DNA of 64,000 nucleotides from Facklamia miroungae (GTDB lineage: Bacteria > Bacillota > Bacilli > Lactobacillales > Aerococcaceae), in contig NZ_JAAXPS010000003.1 in the NCBI RefSeq assembly GCF_012396555.1, positions 62,001 through 126,000 of the forward strand. The letters are read 5' to 3'. The notes under the pieces were generated by a model. It ran no database searches and was not told where the DNA came from. It saw only the letters and a list, made by a program, of their open reading frames with translations. This document shows, piece by piece, positions 9,252 through 16,830 of this stretch. A program made the translations under genes and the position numbers. How positions within the stretch are numbered: the first letter of the stretch is position 1; each line of letters begins with the position of its first letter.

Positions 9252-10419
9252 GGCTCTCATGGTTGATTTAAAACTATTTAGAGATCGTTTTAAAATTTAT
9301 GGATTTTTCAATGTGTTTAGTTTGATTCTTATTTTATTGTTAATAGTAGTTGGTGGGAAATGGATACTTTTTACTAAAGCAAACTATTTATCTTTAGCAA
9401 TGTTTTTTTCACTGTTTCTCATGATGACTGGTTTAACTAATATCAATCCGAATAAAAATAGTTCTTCGAAAATCAGTATGTCTTGCTTTTTCCCAAAACT
9501 AGGACTGGACAATATAAATAATTATTATAAATTCAGAAAGTTCATTTTTGCATACGTGACGATAATTTATCTTTTGTTTCCATTCAGTACAACTATCTTT
9601 GATTTAAAGACTTTTATTTTTTTATTAATTTTACTTTCTGTATTTATCTTAGTAAGCATAGTTAGTAGTATCTATCTCAGCGAACGTTTGATTAACAACA
9701 TTAATTTAATTATACAATTAGCAATGGCTTTATATATAGCGTTAAGAAGTAGAGGCATGGCGCCTTTTGAAATTGAAAATGTAATATTAAGGTCTGATTT
9801 TAACTTTTTAATAATTCTATATTTCTTAATTTTTATTTTGAATATATACTTGTTGTCAAAAAAAGCTAGAAAGATCAAAGTGTATACATCTGTTTTGGGG
9901 ATTCGCAATATTTATAATCCATTATTTTTATTTGTACTGAGAACTAAAATTAAATTTGATATTATAATTATGATATTCTTTTCAATAGTATCAGGCTTTG
10001 CGGACAATAACTATGATGAACCAATTGTTTTTATAGTGACCTTTTTAGGTGCTTTGTATATGATTTATTATGCATATTTGTATGCAAACGCTAAGAGAAT
10101 TACTCTATTTTACAACGCTTCTAATTTAAAACAATTGAGAATAGACACGATTAGTCATTTAGCTAAATTCTCAACAATTTTTTGTATAATTGCTGCAACT
10201 TTGGGTCTGCTTAGTGATTCTCTTCTCAATTATATTTTTTATTATTTAGTTACAATTATTAGTTTTATTATTTCTAATAATATTGTACGTATTAATATTG
10301 AGAAAAAAATAAATAAAAAGGTAATACTGTTTACTGATTTAATAAAAAGTATCTTTTTAACAATAGTATTTATTCTCTTTTTTCTTTATGTGAAATCAGT
10401 TTTTTCAACCTTTAAATAA
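9244..10419 (+). CDS. ABC transporter membrane protein
   Basis: About 391 residues with roughly ten hydrophobic segments (for example FSLILILLLIVVGG, FLLILLSVFILVSIV, FLIILYFLIFILNIYLL, TIVFILFFLY). It has no recognisable soluble domain. The likely start is the TTG at 9244, eight bases after GGAGAG and inside the end of the ATPase gene; longer forms from 9208 have no site. It is the permease partner of the ATPase at 8613-9251. The subfamily is not recognised. Confidence 0.75.
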   Translation: MIKALMVDLKLFRDRFKIYGFFNVFSLILILLLIVVGGKWILFTKANYLSLAMFFSLFLMMTGLTNINPNKNSSSKISMSCFFPKLGLDNINNYYKFRKFIFAYVTIIYLLFPFSTTIFDLKTFIFLLILLSVFILVSIVSSIYLSERLINNINLIIQLAMALYIALRSRGMAPFEIENVILRSDFNFLIILYFLIFILNIYLLSKKARKIKVYTSVLGIRNIYNPLFLFVLRTKIKFDIIIMIFFSIVSGFADNNYDEPIVFIVTFLGALYMIYYAYLYANAKRITLFYNASNLKQLRIDTISHLAKFSTIFCIIAATLGLLSDSLLNYIFYYLVTIISFIISNNIVRINIEKKINKKVILFTDLIKSIFLTIVFILFFLYVKSVFSTFK

Positions 10420-10587
10420 TTCCTCAATCATATGTGGTACTAGTAGTTCATACTTTCTAGCAAAATAAATATTAATTCGTTTCAAATGATCGAAAGGTTC
10501 GATTATAAAAATAAAAGCATTTAATTATTTATACTTTCAATAGTTGTAAAATTTAGACTCATTCTTATTGTCTATATTAATCAATAA

Positions 10588-10620
10588 AAAGGCCCTCAAT
10601 CAATAAAGGCTGAGGGTTTT
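10588..10620 (-). terminator. Terminator of the 10632-11165 gene
   Basis: CCCTCA (10593-10598) pairs with TGAGGG (10611-10616), extended by imperfect pairs. On the minus strand the hairpin is followed by CCTTTTTATT. It could also stop transcription of the ABC operon from the other side. Confidence 0.7.
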
Positions 10621-10631
10621 CTGGTAGTTAC

Positions 10632-11165
10632 TTAATCTAATTCGATTTGTACAGGGTAATCAATATTTAAATCAGGATCTTCATCATTCACTAATTTTAG
10701 CATCATTTCTAAATCATCATCGAGTTCAGGAACCTTTTCATCTTCGTCTAGGCTTTGAATTTTTAAAATGATTTGATCTTTTGCACCTGCTTCAATTTCT
10801 TCTGAAAGAAAGACCATTTTTTCATCTACTAAATCATCATCGATGGTAACGTCTTCTGCCAAGATATTCATGGTTTTATCAGTTTTATTCTCTACTTCAA
10901 AGACGAACTCATAATAATAGCCCAGATCTTCATCATCTTTTTCATTTACTTCAATATATTTAATGAAGAAATCCTCATCATCCGTGATAATATATTTTTC
11001 ATCTTCACCAGTTAAGTCTTTTAACTCTGTCTCTTTTTCTTTTAGTTCTTCTTTGAGCTCTTTAATTTCAGTTCTCAATTCTTCAATCTTTTCTTCATCT
11101 TGAGCAAAAACAGGTACTCCACCCAACATCATCATACTAGCTAGTAACATTAAGCTTTTTTTCAT
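10632..11165 (-). CDS. Secreted acidic coiled-coil protein
   Basis: 177 residues. A signal peptide is clear (MKKSLMLLASMMMLGGVPVF then AQ; no lipobox cysteine). Residues about 24-52 form a charged coiled coil (EEKIEELRTEIKELKEELK). The rest is a very acidic domain with strand-like runs (YYYEFVFEVENKT, MNILAEDVTID, DQIILKIQSLD), like an Ig-like binding domain. A good AAGGAGG site lies before the ATG at 11165. A decayed partial copy lies at 7587-7750. No family is recognised with certainty; a cell-surface role is inferred. Confidence 0.8.
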   Translation of the reverse strand: MKKSLMLLASMMMLGGVPVFAQDEEKIEELRTEIKELKEELKEKETELKDLTGEDEKYIITDDEDFFIKYIEVNEKDDEDLGYYYEFVFEVENKTDKTMNILAEDVTIDDDLVDEKMVFLSEEIEAGAKDQIILKIQSLDEDEKVPELDDDLEMMLKLVNDEDPDLNIDYPVQIELD

Positions 11166-11557
11166 AAATGTTCCTCCTTATAATTTCTAAGAATACATTA
11201 TTTAATACAAAATTTTTAAAACCTTTCTACGAGCAAGTTTTTCGGTATTTTGACTATATATTTACCGTAACATGATAAGTAGGATCAATCAAATAAATGG
11301 ATTAATCAACCAAGTAGGTATCACTATTTATCAAAAATTTTACTATTTCAATTATTCTATTTGAAGAAATTGTTTCCGTTATAGGAAAAATATAAGACAA
11401 GATCATATCGTACCTTCTTAGTAAAAGTAAGATCTTCACTATTAAGAGATTGGATATGTCTGTTTAAAGAAAACATACGGCGAATAAGCATCGTTGCATA
11501 TTATTTCGGTTGTCAACCTAGCTTTGTTACACTAAGTATATAATAAGGAGGGATTCT
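11166..11557. other. Divergent intergenic region
   Basis: About 390 bases between two divergent genes. A TATAAT at 11539-11544 is a likely -10 for the plus-strand gene at 11558, but I find no convincing -35 at the right distance. Nothing else stands out. Confidence 0.4.
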
Positions 11558-11758
11558 ATGAATAATAGTGATCTAAAAGTTTTAGAAGTTATCGAAAACA
11601 CTTTGCAAGATAATTCTGAAAAGCATTTAACCAAGGCTGATTTCAGTGATATAGAAGAAGACAAATTAGTTGAAAGTCTTCATAAATTACGTACAATGGG
11701 CAAAATTGAGTTCGAAGAAAATCAAGGCGAAATTGATTTTGAATCGATTAAATTATAA
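11558..11758 (+). CDS. Small hypothetical protein, HTH-like
   Basis: 66 residues, preceded by an AAGGAGGG site and followed by a strong terminator, so it is a one-gene transcript. The sequence (LKVLEVIENTLQDNSEKH, then IEEDKLVESLHKLRTMGKIEF) has the helix pattern of a small winged-helix domain in which a short regulator reads two alternative states, but no family is recognised. It is acidic overall, which argues against simple DNA binding. Confidence 0.65.
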   Translation: MNNSDLKVLEVIENTLQDNSEKHLTKADFSDIEEDKLVESLHKLRTMGKIEFEENQGEIDFESIKL

Positions 11759-11770
11759 ATAGAAAAGAAG

Positions 11771-11815
11771 TATCCCTACAGTTGGACATCCCAATCCAAC
11801 TGTAGGGATATTTTA
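11771..11815 (+). terminator. Strong Rho-independent terminator
   Basis: A perfect 16-base-pair stem (11771-11786 with 11795-11810, arm TATCCCTACAGTTGGA) with an eight-base loop is followed by TTTT. It ends the gene at 11558. Confidence 0.9.
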
Positions 11816-12050
11816 ATGGTTAAAAAAAACAAATACCTTTTATAGAAATACCGGCTATTATAAAATATATAAAGAAAATAAAAATGGTATTGCACAATAG
11901 AATAAGCAATACTTTTCAGTTCTAGATTGAATATAATTTCTTATTTCTTAATGTGTTCCGTCTCCTCAAATTTTCCAAGTAAATCGCTTCATTATTCTAT
12001 CTTAGAAAGGCTTTCTCTAGTATTATAGGGAGAAAGAAAGGAGCATTTCT

Positions 12051-13070
12051 ATGATGCATTTACTGGTAATATTCTTTTTAAGCATATTTATTCTTATGTC
12101 AATATATGAAAGACGAACACTTTTATACAGTCTCTCTTTGATTTTGTTGGTTACAACATTATGTATCGATATAATTTTGATATATGAAAGAAATGGGATT
12201 GATATTTTTCAAAGTAAAGTAGGCTACCTACTTATCATATTAGCCATATTGTTTATATTGCTCACTATCATTGGTCCAGTTATGATAACTTTTACTTTTA
12301 TATTTGAGGGAATACGACTCCTTTTAAAAGAAGGGATCTACTTTAGAAACTTATTGGCAGTTGGAGTTGGTTTTCTATTTATATTTAGCCCGTTCATCAC
12401 AACGGGCATTATAGAATTAGCCAATCACAACACTCTGATCATAGCAATATGTAATATTTATCGCATTATTATTACTTATTTACTTGTTGTAGCGAGTGCC
12501 TATACTTTGTCCAGTTTTTTAAATTTTATTAATACAAAGAAACATGATCTTGACTATGTAGTGGTTCTCGGAGCAGGTTTAATAGGTGAACAAGTGACTC
12601 CTTTACTGAAAAGTAGAATTGATAAAGGAATAAAAGTTTTTAAAAAACAAAAGAATTGTCGTTTGATAATGTCTGGTGGCCAAGGTTCAGATGAACTTAT
12701 CTCAGAAGCTGAGGCAATGAAGAGATATGCTGTGGATGTAGGTATCGATCCGCAATTGATCATTGAAGAAAATAAGTCCACTAATACCAAGGAAAATATT
12801 AAAAATTCCTATAGTCTTATGGCCATAGATGACCCTAAATTTGCTATTGTAACAAATTATTATCATTTGTTTAGGGCCTTATTATTGTCCAAAAAACTTA
12901 ACATCAAATGTATTGGATATGGTGCCAAGACACGATTGTACTTTTCTCTAAATGCATTTGTCCGAGAATTTATAGGGTATCTAGCGATGAGTTATAAAGT
13001 TCACTCTATTACGTTGCTTTTTTTAATAGTACCTTATCTAATCTTTCTATGGATCGACACTCTTATTTAG
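12051..13070 (+). CDS. DUF218 (YdcF/SanA-like) membrane protein
   Basis: 339 residues. The first 155 residues hold about five membrane helices. A DUF218 domain follows (DYVVVLGAGLIGEQVTPLLK, LIMSGGQGSDELISEAEAM, IEENKSTNTKENIKNS, AIVTNYYHLFRALLL). One further hydrophobic helix closes the protein (TLLFLIVPYLIFLWI). This matches the long YdcF type common in Lactobacillales, in which the DUF218 domain is thought to act in envelope metabolism; its reaction is unsettled. An AAGGAGC site precedes the two adjacent ATG codons at 12051 and 12054. It stands alone. Confidence 0.85.
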   Translation: MMHLLVIFFLSIFILMSIYERRTLLYSLSLILLVTTLCIDIILIYERNGIDIFQSKVGYLLIILAILFILLTIIGPVMITFTFIFEGIRLLLKEGIYFRNLLAVGVGFLFIFSPFITTGIIELANHNTLIIAICNIYRIIITYLLVVASAYTLSSFLNFINTKKHDLDYVVVLGAGLIGEQVTPLLKSRIDKGIKVFKKQKNCRLIMSGGQGSDELISEAEAMKRYAVDVGIDPQLIIEENKSTNTKENIKNSYSLMAIDDPKFAIVTNYYHLFRALLLSKKLNIKCIGYGAKTRLYFSLNAFVREFIGYLAMSYKVHSITLLFLIVPYLIFLWIDTLI

Positions 13071-13595
13071 TATCCTAGTATTTTTCCTAATAAGTAAATT
13101 GGGGATAGTATATATTTCTTGTGGAGTATAATTCTCTCTGTAAAGCAAATAGAGTCAGATCAAAAGTGCATACGTAAAAGTATATAGAGATGAAATAAAA
13201 AGCATATCAAAAATAATATCATGAGTTAAAATACATTTACACTCTTTTTCTTCATGTATTGACCCCCAAATGTCAGACCAAAAATCTAACTTCTTTGGAG
13301 TTGCATTATTAATTAAGGGTATTTTATAGGAGTGAAGTCATTCTCGGAAGAAATGATAAAGGTATCAAAATATTTAGACAATTCAATCAACTTTGGATAA
13401 GTTAGAGATATAAATATCTGATCGTATTTCTATAACAGATTTCAACTTCAGTGATTCTACTTATCATTCTTCGTCTGCAAAAACAAGTTAAAATTCTTAA
13501 GGGCTAATCTAGATATAAGGATAATTTTGCGGTATCCTTAAAATAATATAGTTAGTGGTATTAATTTTTAGTATAAGCATAAATAAGGTGATTTA
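13071..13595. other. Intergenic region with possible relics
   Basis: No gene. A stretch from 13260 (GACCCCCAAATGTCAGACC, then an imperfect inverted copy) looks like one end of an insertion sequence of the IS3 type. A run near 13342-13388 (GRNDKGIKIFRQ in one frame) resembles the SRIDKGIKVFKKQ part of the preceding DUF218 gene. Both readings are weak. Confidence 0.3.
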
Positions 13596-14762
13596 ATGTA
13601 CAAGAAAATAGTAGCTTCTATTCTTACCCTGTTAGCTTTAGGATTGATCCTATTTCTAGGATCCAGAGTTTATTATGATAGTGATAGTGAACTGTCAAAA
13701 ACAGAACTGAGGGCTCGAAAAAACAATTCTCCAGAATCATATCGTACACTATTAGCAGATTTATATGAGGAGCAACCTTTAACCGCAAAAGGGATCAAAC
13801 AAGAAAGAAAGTTAAAAGAAGTCAGTTTAGCAGATTATAACATTAAAATTGAACAGATTTTGAATGCGTTAACTGATGGCAATCTTAAAAAGAATATTAA
13901 ACTTATGGCTGAAAATGATCGAAAAATACTTGAACTCAATCATGCTATTACGGATCTTAAAATAGAGATGGAAGATTCTAATGACTATCCTGCAGGTCTT
14001 TTCCTAAAAGTAAAAAAAATAGATCATCAATTAAAATCTTTGCAACTTACAAGAGCATATAAAGATTTAAGTACCTCGTATCAAAGTTGGGGAAAAGCGA
14101 TCCAAGAGAAATCTGTATCCGTTCCTAATAAAATTTATGCCGACCCTGATCTTGGAAAATATTTAAATGATCCCTCCTTGACAAGTGAAGATAGTAGCGA
14201 ACATTCTCTGTCATCAAAGTTTGTTGTGTTAACCTTTGATGATGGTCCTAACCCTATCACTACTCCTCAAATACTTGACACGCTTAAATTTTATGATGTG
14301 AAGGCAAGCTTTTTTGTATTAGGTCAAAATGCTGAAAAATATCCTGATATCATTAAAAGAATGCAGGATGAAGGACACTTAATAGGTAATCACTCTTATA
14401 GTCATCGAAATTTTACGCTGATTAGTGAAGCAGAGATATTAGATGAATTAAATCGTACCAACCAAATTATTGAAAGTGCGACCCATGCTTCGGTCAATTA
14501 TTACCGTATGCCATATGGTGCAGGCGGTCAACGCGAAATGCAATTAACAAAAATGACACCTGTCTTATGGAATGTCGATTCTGAAGATTGGAAAAGTCGC
14601 AATGAACAAATGATCATTAATCGAGTGAATAGCACGTTGAGGCCTGATCCCGTGATTCTTATGCATGATATCTATCAAGAAACGGCAAACTCCTTAGGAA
14701 CCATCATTGAAAATATCCGCAGGAATGGTTATCAATTCGTGAGATTAGATGAAATGATGTAG
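13596..14762 (+). CDS. PgdA-like polysaccharide deacetylase
   Basis: 388 residues. An N-terminal membrane anchor (residues about 5-23, IVASILTLLALGLILFLGS) is followed by a helical, coiled-coil-like spacer to about residue 180 and a carbohydrate esterase family 4 (NodB) domain to the end. The family motifs are present: TFDDGP, the zinc-binding NHSYSH, YRMPYG and LMHD. Enzymes of this type remove acetyl groups from peptidoglycan GlcNAc outside the cell and give lysozyme resistance. It is a single gene with an AAGGTG site and its own terminator. The exact glycan substrate cannot be read from sequence. Confidence 0.9.
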   Translation: MYKKIVASILTLLALGLILFLGSRVYYDSDSELSKTELRARKNNSPESYRTLLADLYEEQPLTAKGIKQERKLKEVSLADYNIKIEQILNALTDGNLKKNIKLMAENDRKILELNHAITDLKIEMEDSNDYPAGLFLKVKKIDHQLKSLQLTRAYKDLSTSYQSWGKAIQEKSVSVPNKIYADPDLGKYLNDPSLTSEDSSEHSLSSKFVVLTFDDGPNPITTPQILDTLKFYDVKASFFVLGQNAEKYPDIIKRMQDEGHLIGNHSYSHRNFTLISEAEILDELNRTNQIIESATHASVNYYRMPYGAGGQREMQLTKMTPVLWNVDSEDWKSRNEQMIINRVNSTLRPDPVILMHDIYQETANSLGTIIENIRRNGYQFVRLDEMM

Positions 14763-14787
14763 TGTTAGCATTATGTTTATAAGCATT

Positions 14788-14815
14788 AACCAGTCGTGAA
14801 GGCTGGTTTTTTTAT
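14788..14815 (+). terminator. Terminator of the deacetylase gene
   Basis: AACCAG (14788-14793) pairs with CTGGTT (14803-14808), followed by a run of seven T. Confidence 0.7.
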
Positions 14816-14860
14816 ATGAAAGAGACACTAAGTAAAAAAGAAACCATACGCCACCACCGA

Positions 14861-14905
14861 AAAATATTTCAATAATATAAATAAAATATTGACAAAATAT
14901 TTCAA
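14861..14905 (+). promoter_or_regulatory. Candidate RpiR/MurR operator region
   Basis: The word AAAATATTTCAA occurs at 14861-14872 and again at 14894-14905, 33 bases apart, about three helical turns. An inverted repeat (AAATATT at 14884-14890, AATATTT at 14896-14902) covers the -35 box. The RpiR-family regulator encoded in the same operon is the obvious candidate to bind here. This is inferred from layout only. Confidence 0.5.
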
Positions 14906-14916
14906 CGTGCTATACT
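14889..14916 (+). promoter_or_regulatory. Promoter of the mur operon
   Basis: A perfect -35 TTGACA (14889-14894) and a -10 TATACT (14911-14916), 16 bases apart, lie 31 bases before the murQ start codon. Confidence 0.85.
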
Positions 14917-14921
14917 TTTTT

Positions 14922-14935
14922 TGTAAACGCTAACA
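14922..14935 (+). promoter_or_regulatory. cre site (CcpA operator)
   Basis: TGTAAACGCTAACA matches the catabolite-response consensus TGNAARCGNWWWCA at every position. It overlaps the expected transcription start, a placement that represses. It implies that the operon is shut off when preferred sugars are present. Confidence 0.85.
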
Positions 14936-14946
14936 GGAGGAAGGAA

Positions 14947-15846
14947 ATGGAAGCAGAAAAAAGGAGTACTGAACAGCGGAATCCACGAACATATCATTTT
15001 GATCAGGTATCAACATTAGAAATGGTACAACTAATGAATTCGGAGGATAAAAAGGTCGCAGAGGTTGTAAAAAATAATTTAGTTCATATCGCAAAATTGA
15101 TTGATGAAATCTATAATTTAATGAAAAAAGGGGGACGATTGATATATATTGGAGCAGGCACTTCTGGCAGACTCGGTATCTTAGACGCATCAGAAATTCC
15201 CCCAACCTTTGGAGTAGAAAATAATTTAATTCAAGGTATTATTGCAGGGGGTTCTACAGCTTTGCAAAATGCTGTTGAAAATGCGGAAGATGATAAGACA
15301 CAAGCAATTCAAGATTTAAAAGAAGTAAACCTCAATGAAAATGACTTTTTGATAGGAATTGCTTCTAGTGGAACAACGCCTTATGTTTTCGAGGCACTGC
15401 GTTATGCAAAAAGTAAAGGAATAAATACCGGAAGTATCACATGTACTGAAAATAACATGATCAGTCAAGTAGCTAAATTTCCTATAGAACTGATAACTGG
15501 CCCTGAAGTTATAACGGGTTCAACTCGGTTAAAGGCTGGGACCGCTCAAAAGTTAGTTTTAAATATGATATCCACATGTATAATGACTAAAATGGGAAAA
15601 GTATACAGTAATTACATGGTCGATTTGAAGATAACTAATAAAAAGCTCTATCAACGAGCGACTAATATGTTGATGGATATCCTTGAAATCTCACAGCCAG
15701 AAGCGCAAGATCTTTTACAACAGGCAAACGAAAACGTCAAAGCTGCGATTGTGATGAAGTTAGTGGGAGTTTCTTATACAGAATCAGTTGAATTAATAAA
15801 TAAGAATAACGGTAAAATTAGAGAGGTTGTGGAAATTGATGGATGA
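14947..15846 (+). CDS. murQ: N-acetylmuramic acid 6-phosphate etherase
   Basis: 299 residues, the usual MurQ length. MurQ cleaves the lactyl ether of MurNAc 6-phosphate, giving GlcNAc 6-phosphate and D-lactate. The SIS fold is plain: GGRLIYIGAGTSGRLGILDA, then SEIPPTFG with the catalytic-region glutamate, IAGGSTAL, and the second sugar-binding loop IGIASSGTTPYV. The C-terminal part (ITGSTRLKAGTAQK) is also typical. It is the first gene of the operon, with AGGAGG before the ATG, and its last bases overlap the PTS IIA start. It supplies the step that joins muropeptide sugars to amino-sugar catabolism. Confidence 0.95.
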   Translation: MEAEKRSTEQRNPRTYHFDQVSTLEMVQLMNSEDKKVAEVVKNNLVHIAKLIDEIYNLMKKGGRLIYIGAGTSGRLGILDASEIPPTFGVENNLIQGIIAGGSTALQNAVENAEDDKTQAIQDLKEVNLNENDFLIGIASSGTTPYVFEALRYAKSKGINTGSITCTENNMISQVAKFPIELITGPEVITGSTRLKAGTAQKLVLNMISTCIMTKMGKVYSNYMVDLKITNKKLYQRATNMLMDILEISQPEAQDLLQQANENVKAAIVMKLVGVSYTESVELINKNNGKIREVVEIDG

Positions 15847-16201
15847 GAAGATGAAGGATATGGAGTTAATAGTTTTTACTATTATCAATAAGGGAGGTAA
15901 TGCAAAAGGATTAGCTTATGAGGCAATTGCTGAAGCAGAAAAAGGTAATTTCAATCATGCGGAGGCTTTATTAAAAGAAGCGGACGCAGAATTAAAAGAA
16001 GCGCATAAGGTTCAAACGAGTTTGATTCAAGATGAAGCACGTGGTAAAAAACAGGATATAACTGTTTTATTTGTTCATGCGCAAGATCACCTAATGACTT
16101 CAATCGAAGTAAGGAATCTGGCTGAAGTATTTATTAGAAATTCTAGAAGGATCGAAAAGCTTGAAAAAGCCTTAGCTCTAAAGGACAACGGAGATGAATA
16201 A
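15839..16201 (+). CDS. PTS lactose/cellobiose-family IIA component
   Basis: About 120 residues. The enzyme carries phosphate from HPr to the matching IIB on a histidine. The motif LFVHAQDHLMTSIEVRN, which holds the phosphorylated histidine, is the hallmark of the Lac family, as is the helical start (VFTIINKGGNAKGLAYEAIAEA). I prefer the ATG at 15839, inside the end of murQ; a TTG at 15827 is also in frame. Together with the IIB and IIC genes nearby it makes a complete transporter. By context the substrate is an amino-sugar disaccharide rather than lactose. Confidence 0.9.
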   Translation: MDEKMKDMELIVFTIINKGGNAKGLAYEAIAEAEKGNFNHAEALLKEADAELKEAHKVQTSLIQDEARGKKQDITVLFVHAQDHLMTSIEVRNLAEVFIRNSRRIEKLEKALALKDNGDE

Positions 16202-16493
16202 GGGGGATTATAAGGAATTTCTGCCCCGATTAGGTTATAAGGATGCGATAATTTTGGTGACAGTTATGATGGTTGCTACTATATTTCTTCCTTATCTGTT
16301 AGTAAAAATCGGTGTTCAATCACCTTTTTTGTTTTCATTATCTGGCGCTATTTTGGTAGGAATGACCCCACTCTCGATTTACAGTAACCTCAAAAAACAT
16401 AGTCATATTCAAGCAAAAATCATCCGGTTAACTTTAGCTTTAATTTACTTCTTGTTTACTTATTTTGCGGCAAGATATAATATCATTTTTTAG
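16194..16493 (+). CDS. Unknown three-helix membrane protein in the mur operon
   Basis: 99 residues with three hydrophobic segments (about residues 17-37, IILVTVMMVATIFLPYLLV; 42-60, FLFSLSGAILVGMTPLSIY; 75-97, LTLALIYFLFTYFAARYNI). Its ATG overlaps the end of the IIA gene by eight bases and the IIB gene follows after ten bases, so it is surely translated with the PTS. I do not recognise the family. It could help the transporter assemble, or modulate it; nothing in the sequence decides this. Confidence 0.75.
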   Translation: MNKGDYKEFLPRLGYKDAIILVTVMMVATIFLPYLLVKIGVQSPFLFSLSGAILVGMTPLSIYSNLKKHSHIQAKIIRLTLALIYFLFTYFAARYNIIF

Positions 16494-16503
16494 GAGGAAT
16501 CAT

Positions 16504-16818
16504 ATGAAATTTCTATTAGTTTGTGCAGGAGGAATGTCCAGTGCGATAGCGGCCAAGTCACTTGAGGAAACTGCTAAAAAGAAGGGTATCGATTTGGAAG
16601 TACAAGAAATCGGTACTCAGGCATTTGAGGATGAAGTTGGAGAAGGGTATCAACTAGCGTTAGTTGCTCCTCAAATTAGACATCGTTTTGATACACTAAA
16701 AAGTCAAGCAGACGCAGTGTCTGTCCCAATCATATTAATTAAACCTCAAGGGTACTCCCCAATAGGTGGAGAGTTTTTGTTAAATCAAATAAAACAAGAA
16801 ACGAATGTTTTGGAATAG
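16504..16818 (+). CDS. PTS lactose/cellobiose-family IIB component
   Basis: 104 residues. IIB receives phosphate from IIA on a cysteine and passes it to the sugar. The P-loop-like start FLLVCAGGMSSAIAAKSLEE carries the active cysteine (residue 7) in the family's C-x-G-G/A-M-S-S motif. The ATG at 16504 follows a TAGGAGG site; an in-frame upstream codon at 16465 has none and lies inside the previous gene. It is followed after 12 bases by IIC. Confidence 0.9.
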   Translation: MKFLLVCAGGMSSAIAAKSLEETAKKKGIDLEVQEIGTQAFEDEVGEGYQLALVAPQIRHRFDTLKSQADAVSVPIILIKPQGYSPIGGEFLLNQIKQETNVLE

Positions 16819-16830
16819 AGAGGTATAGAT

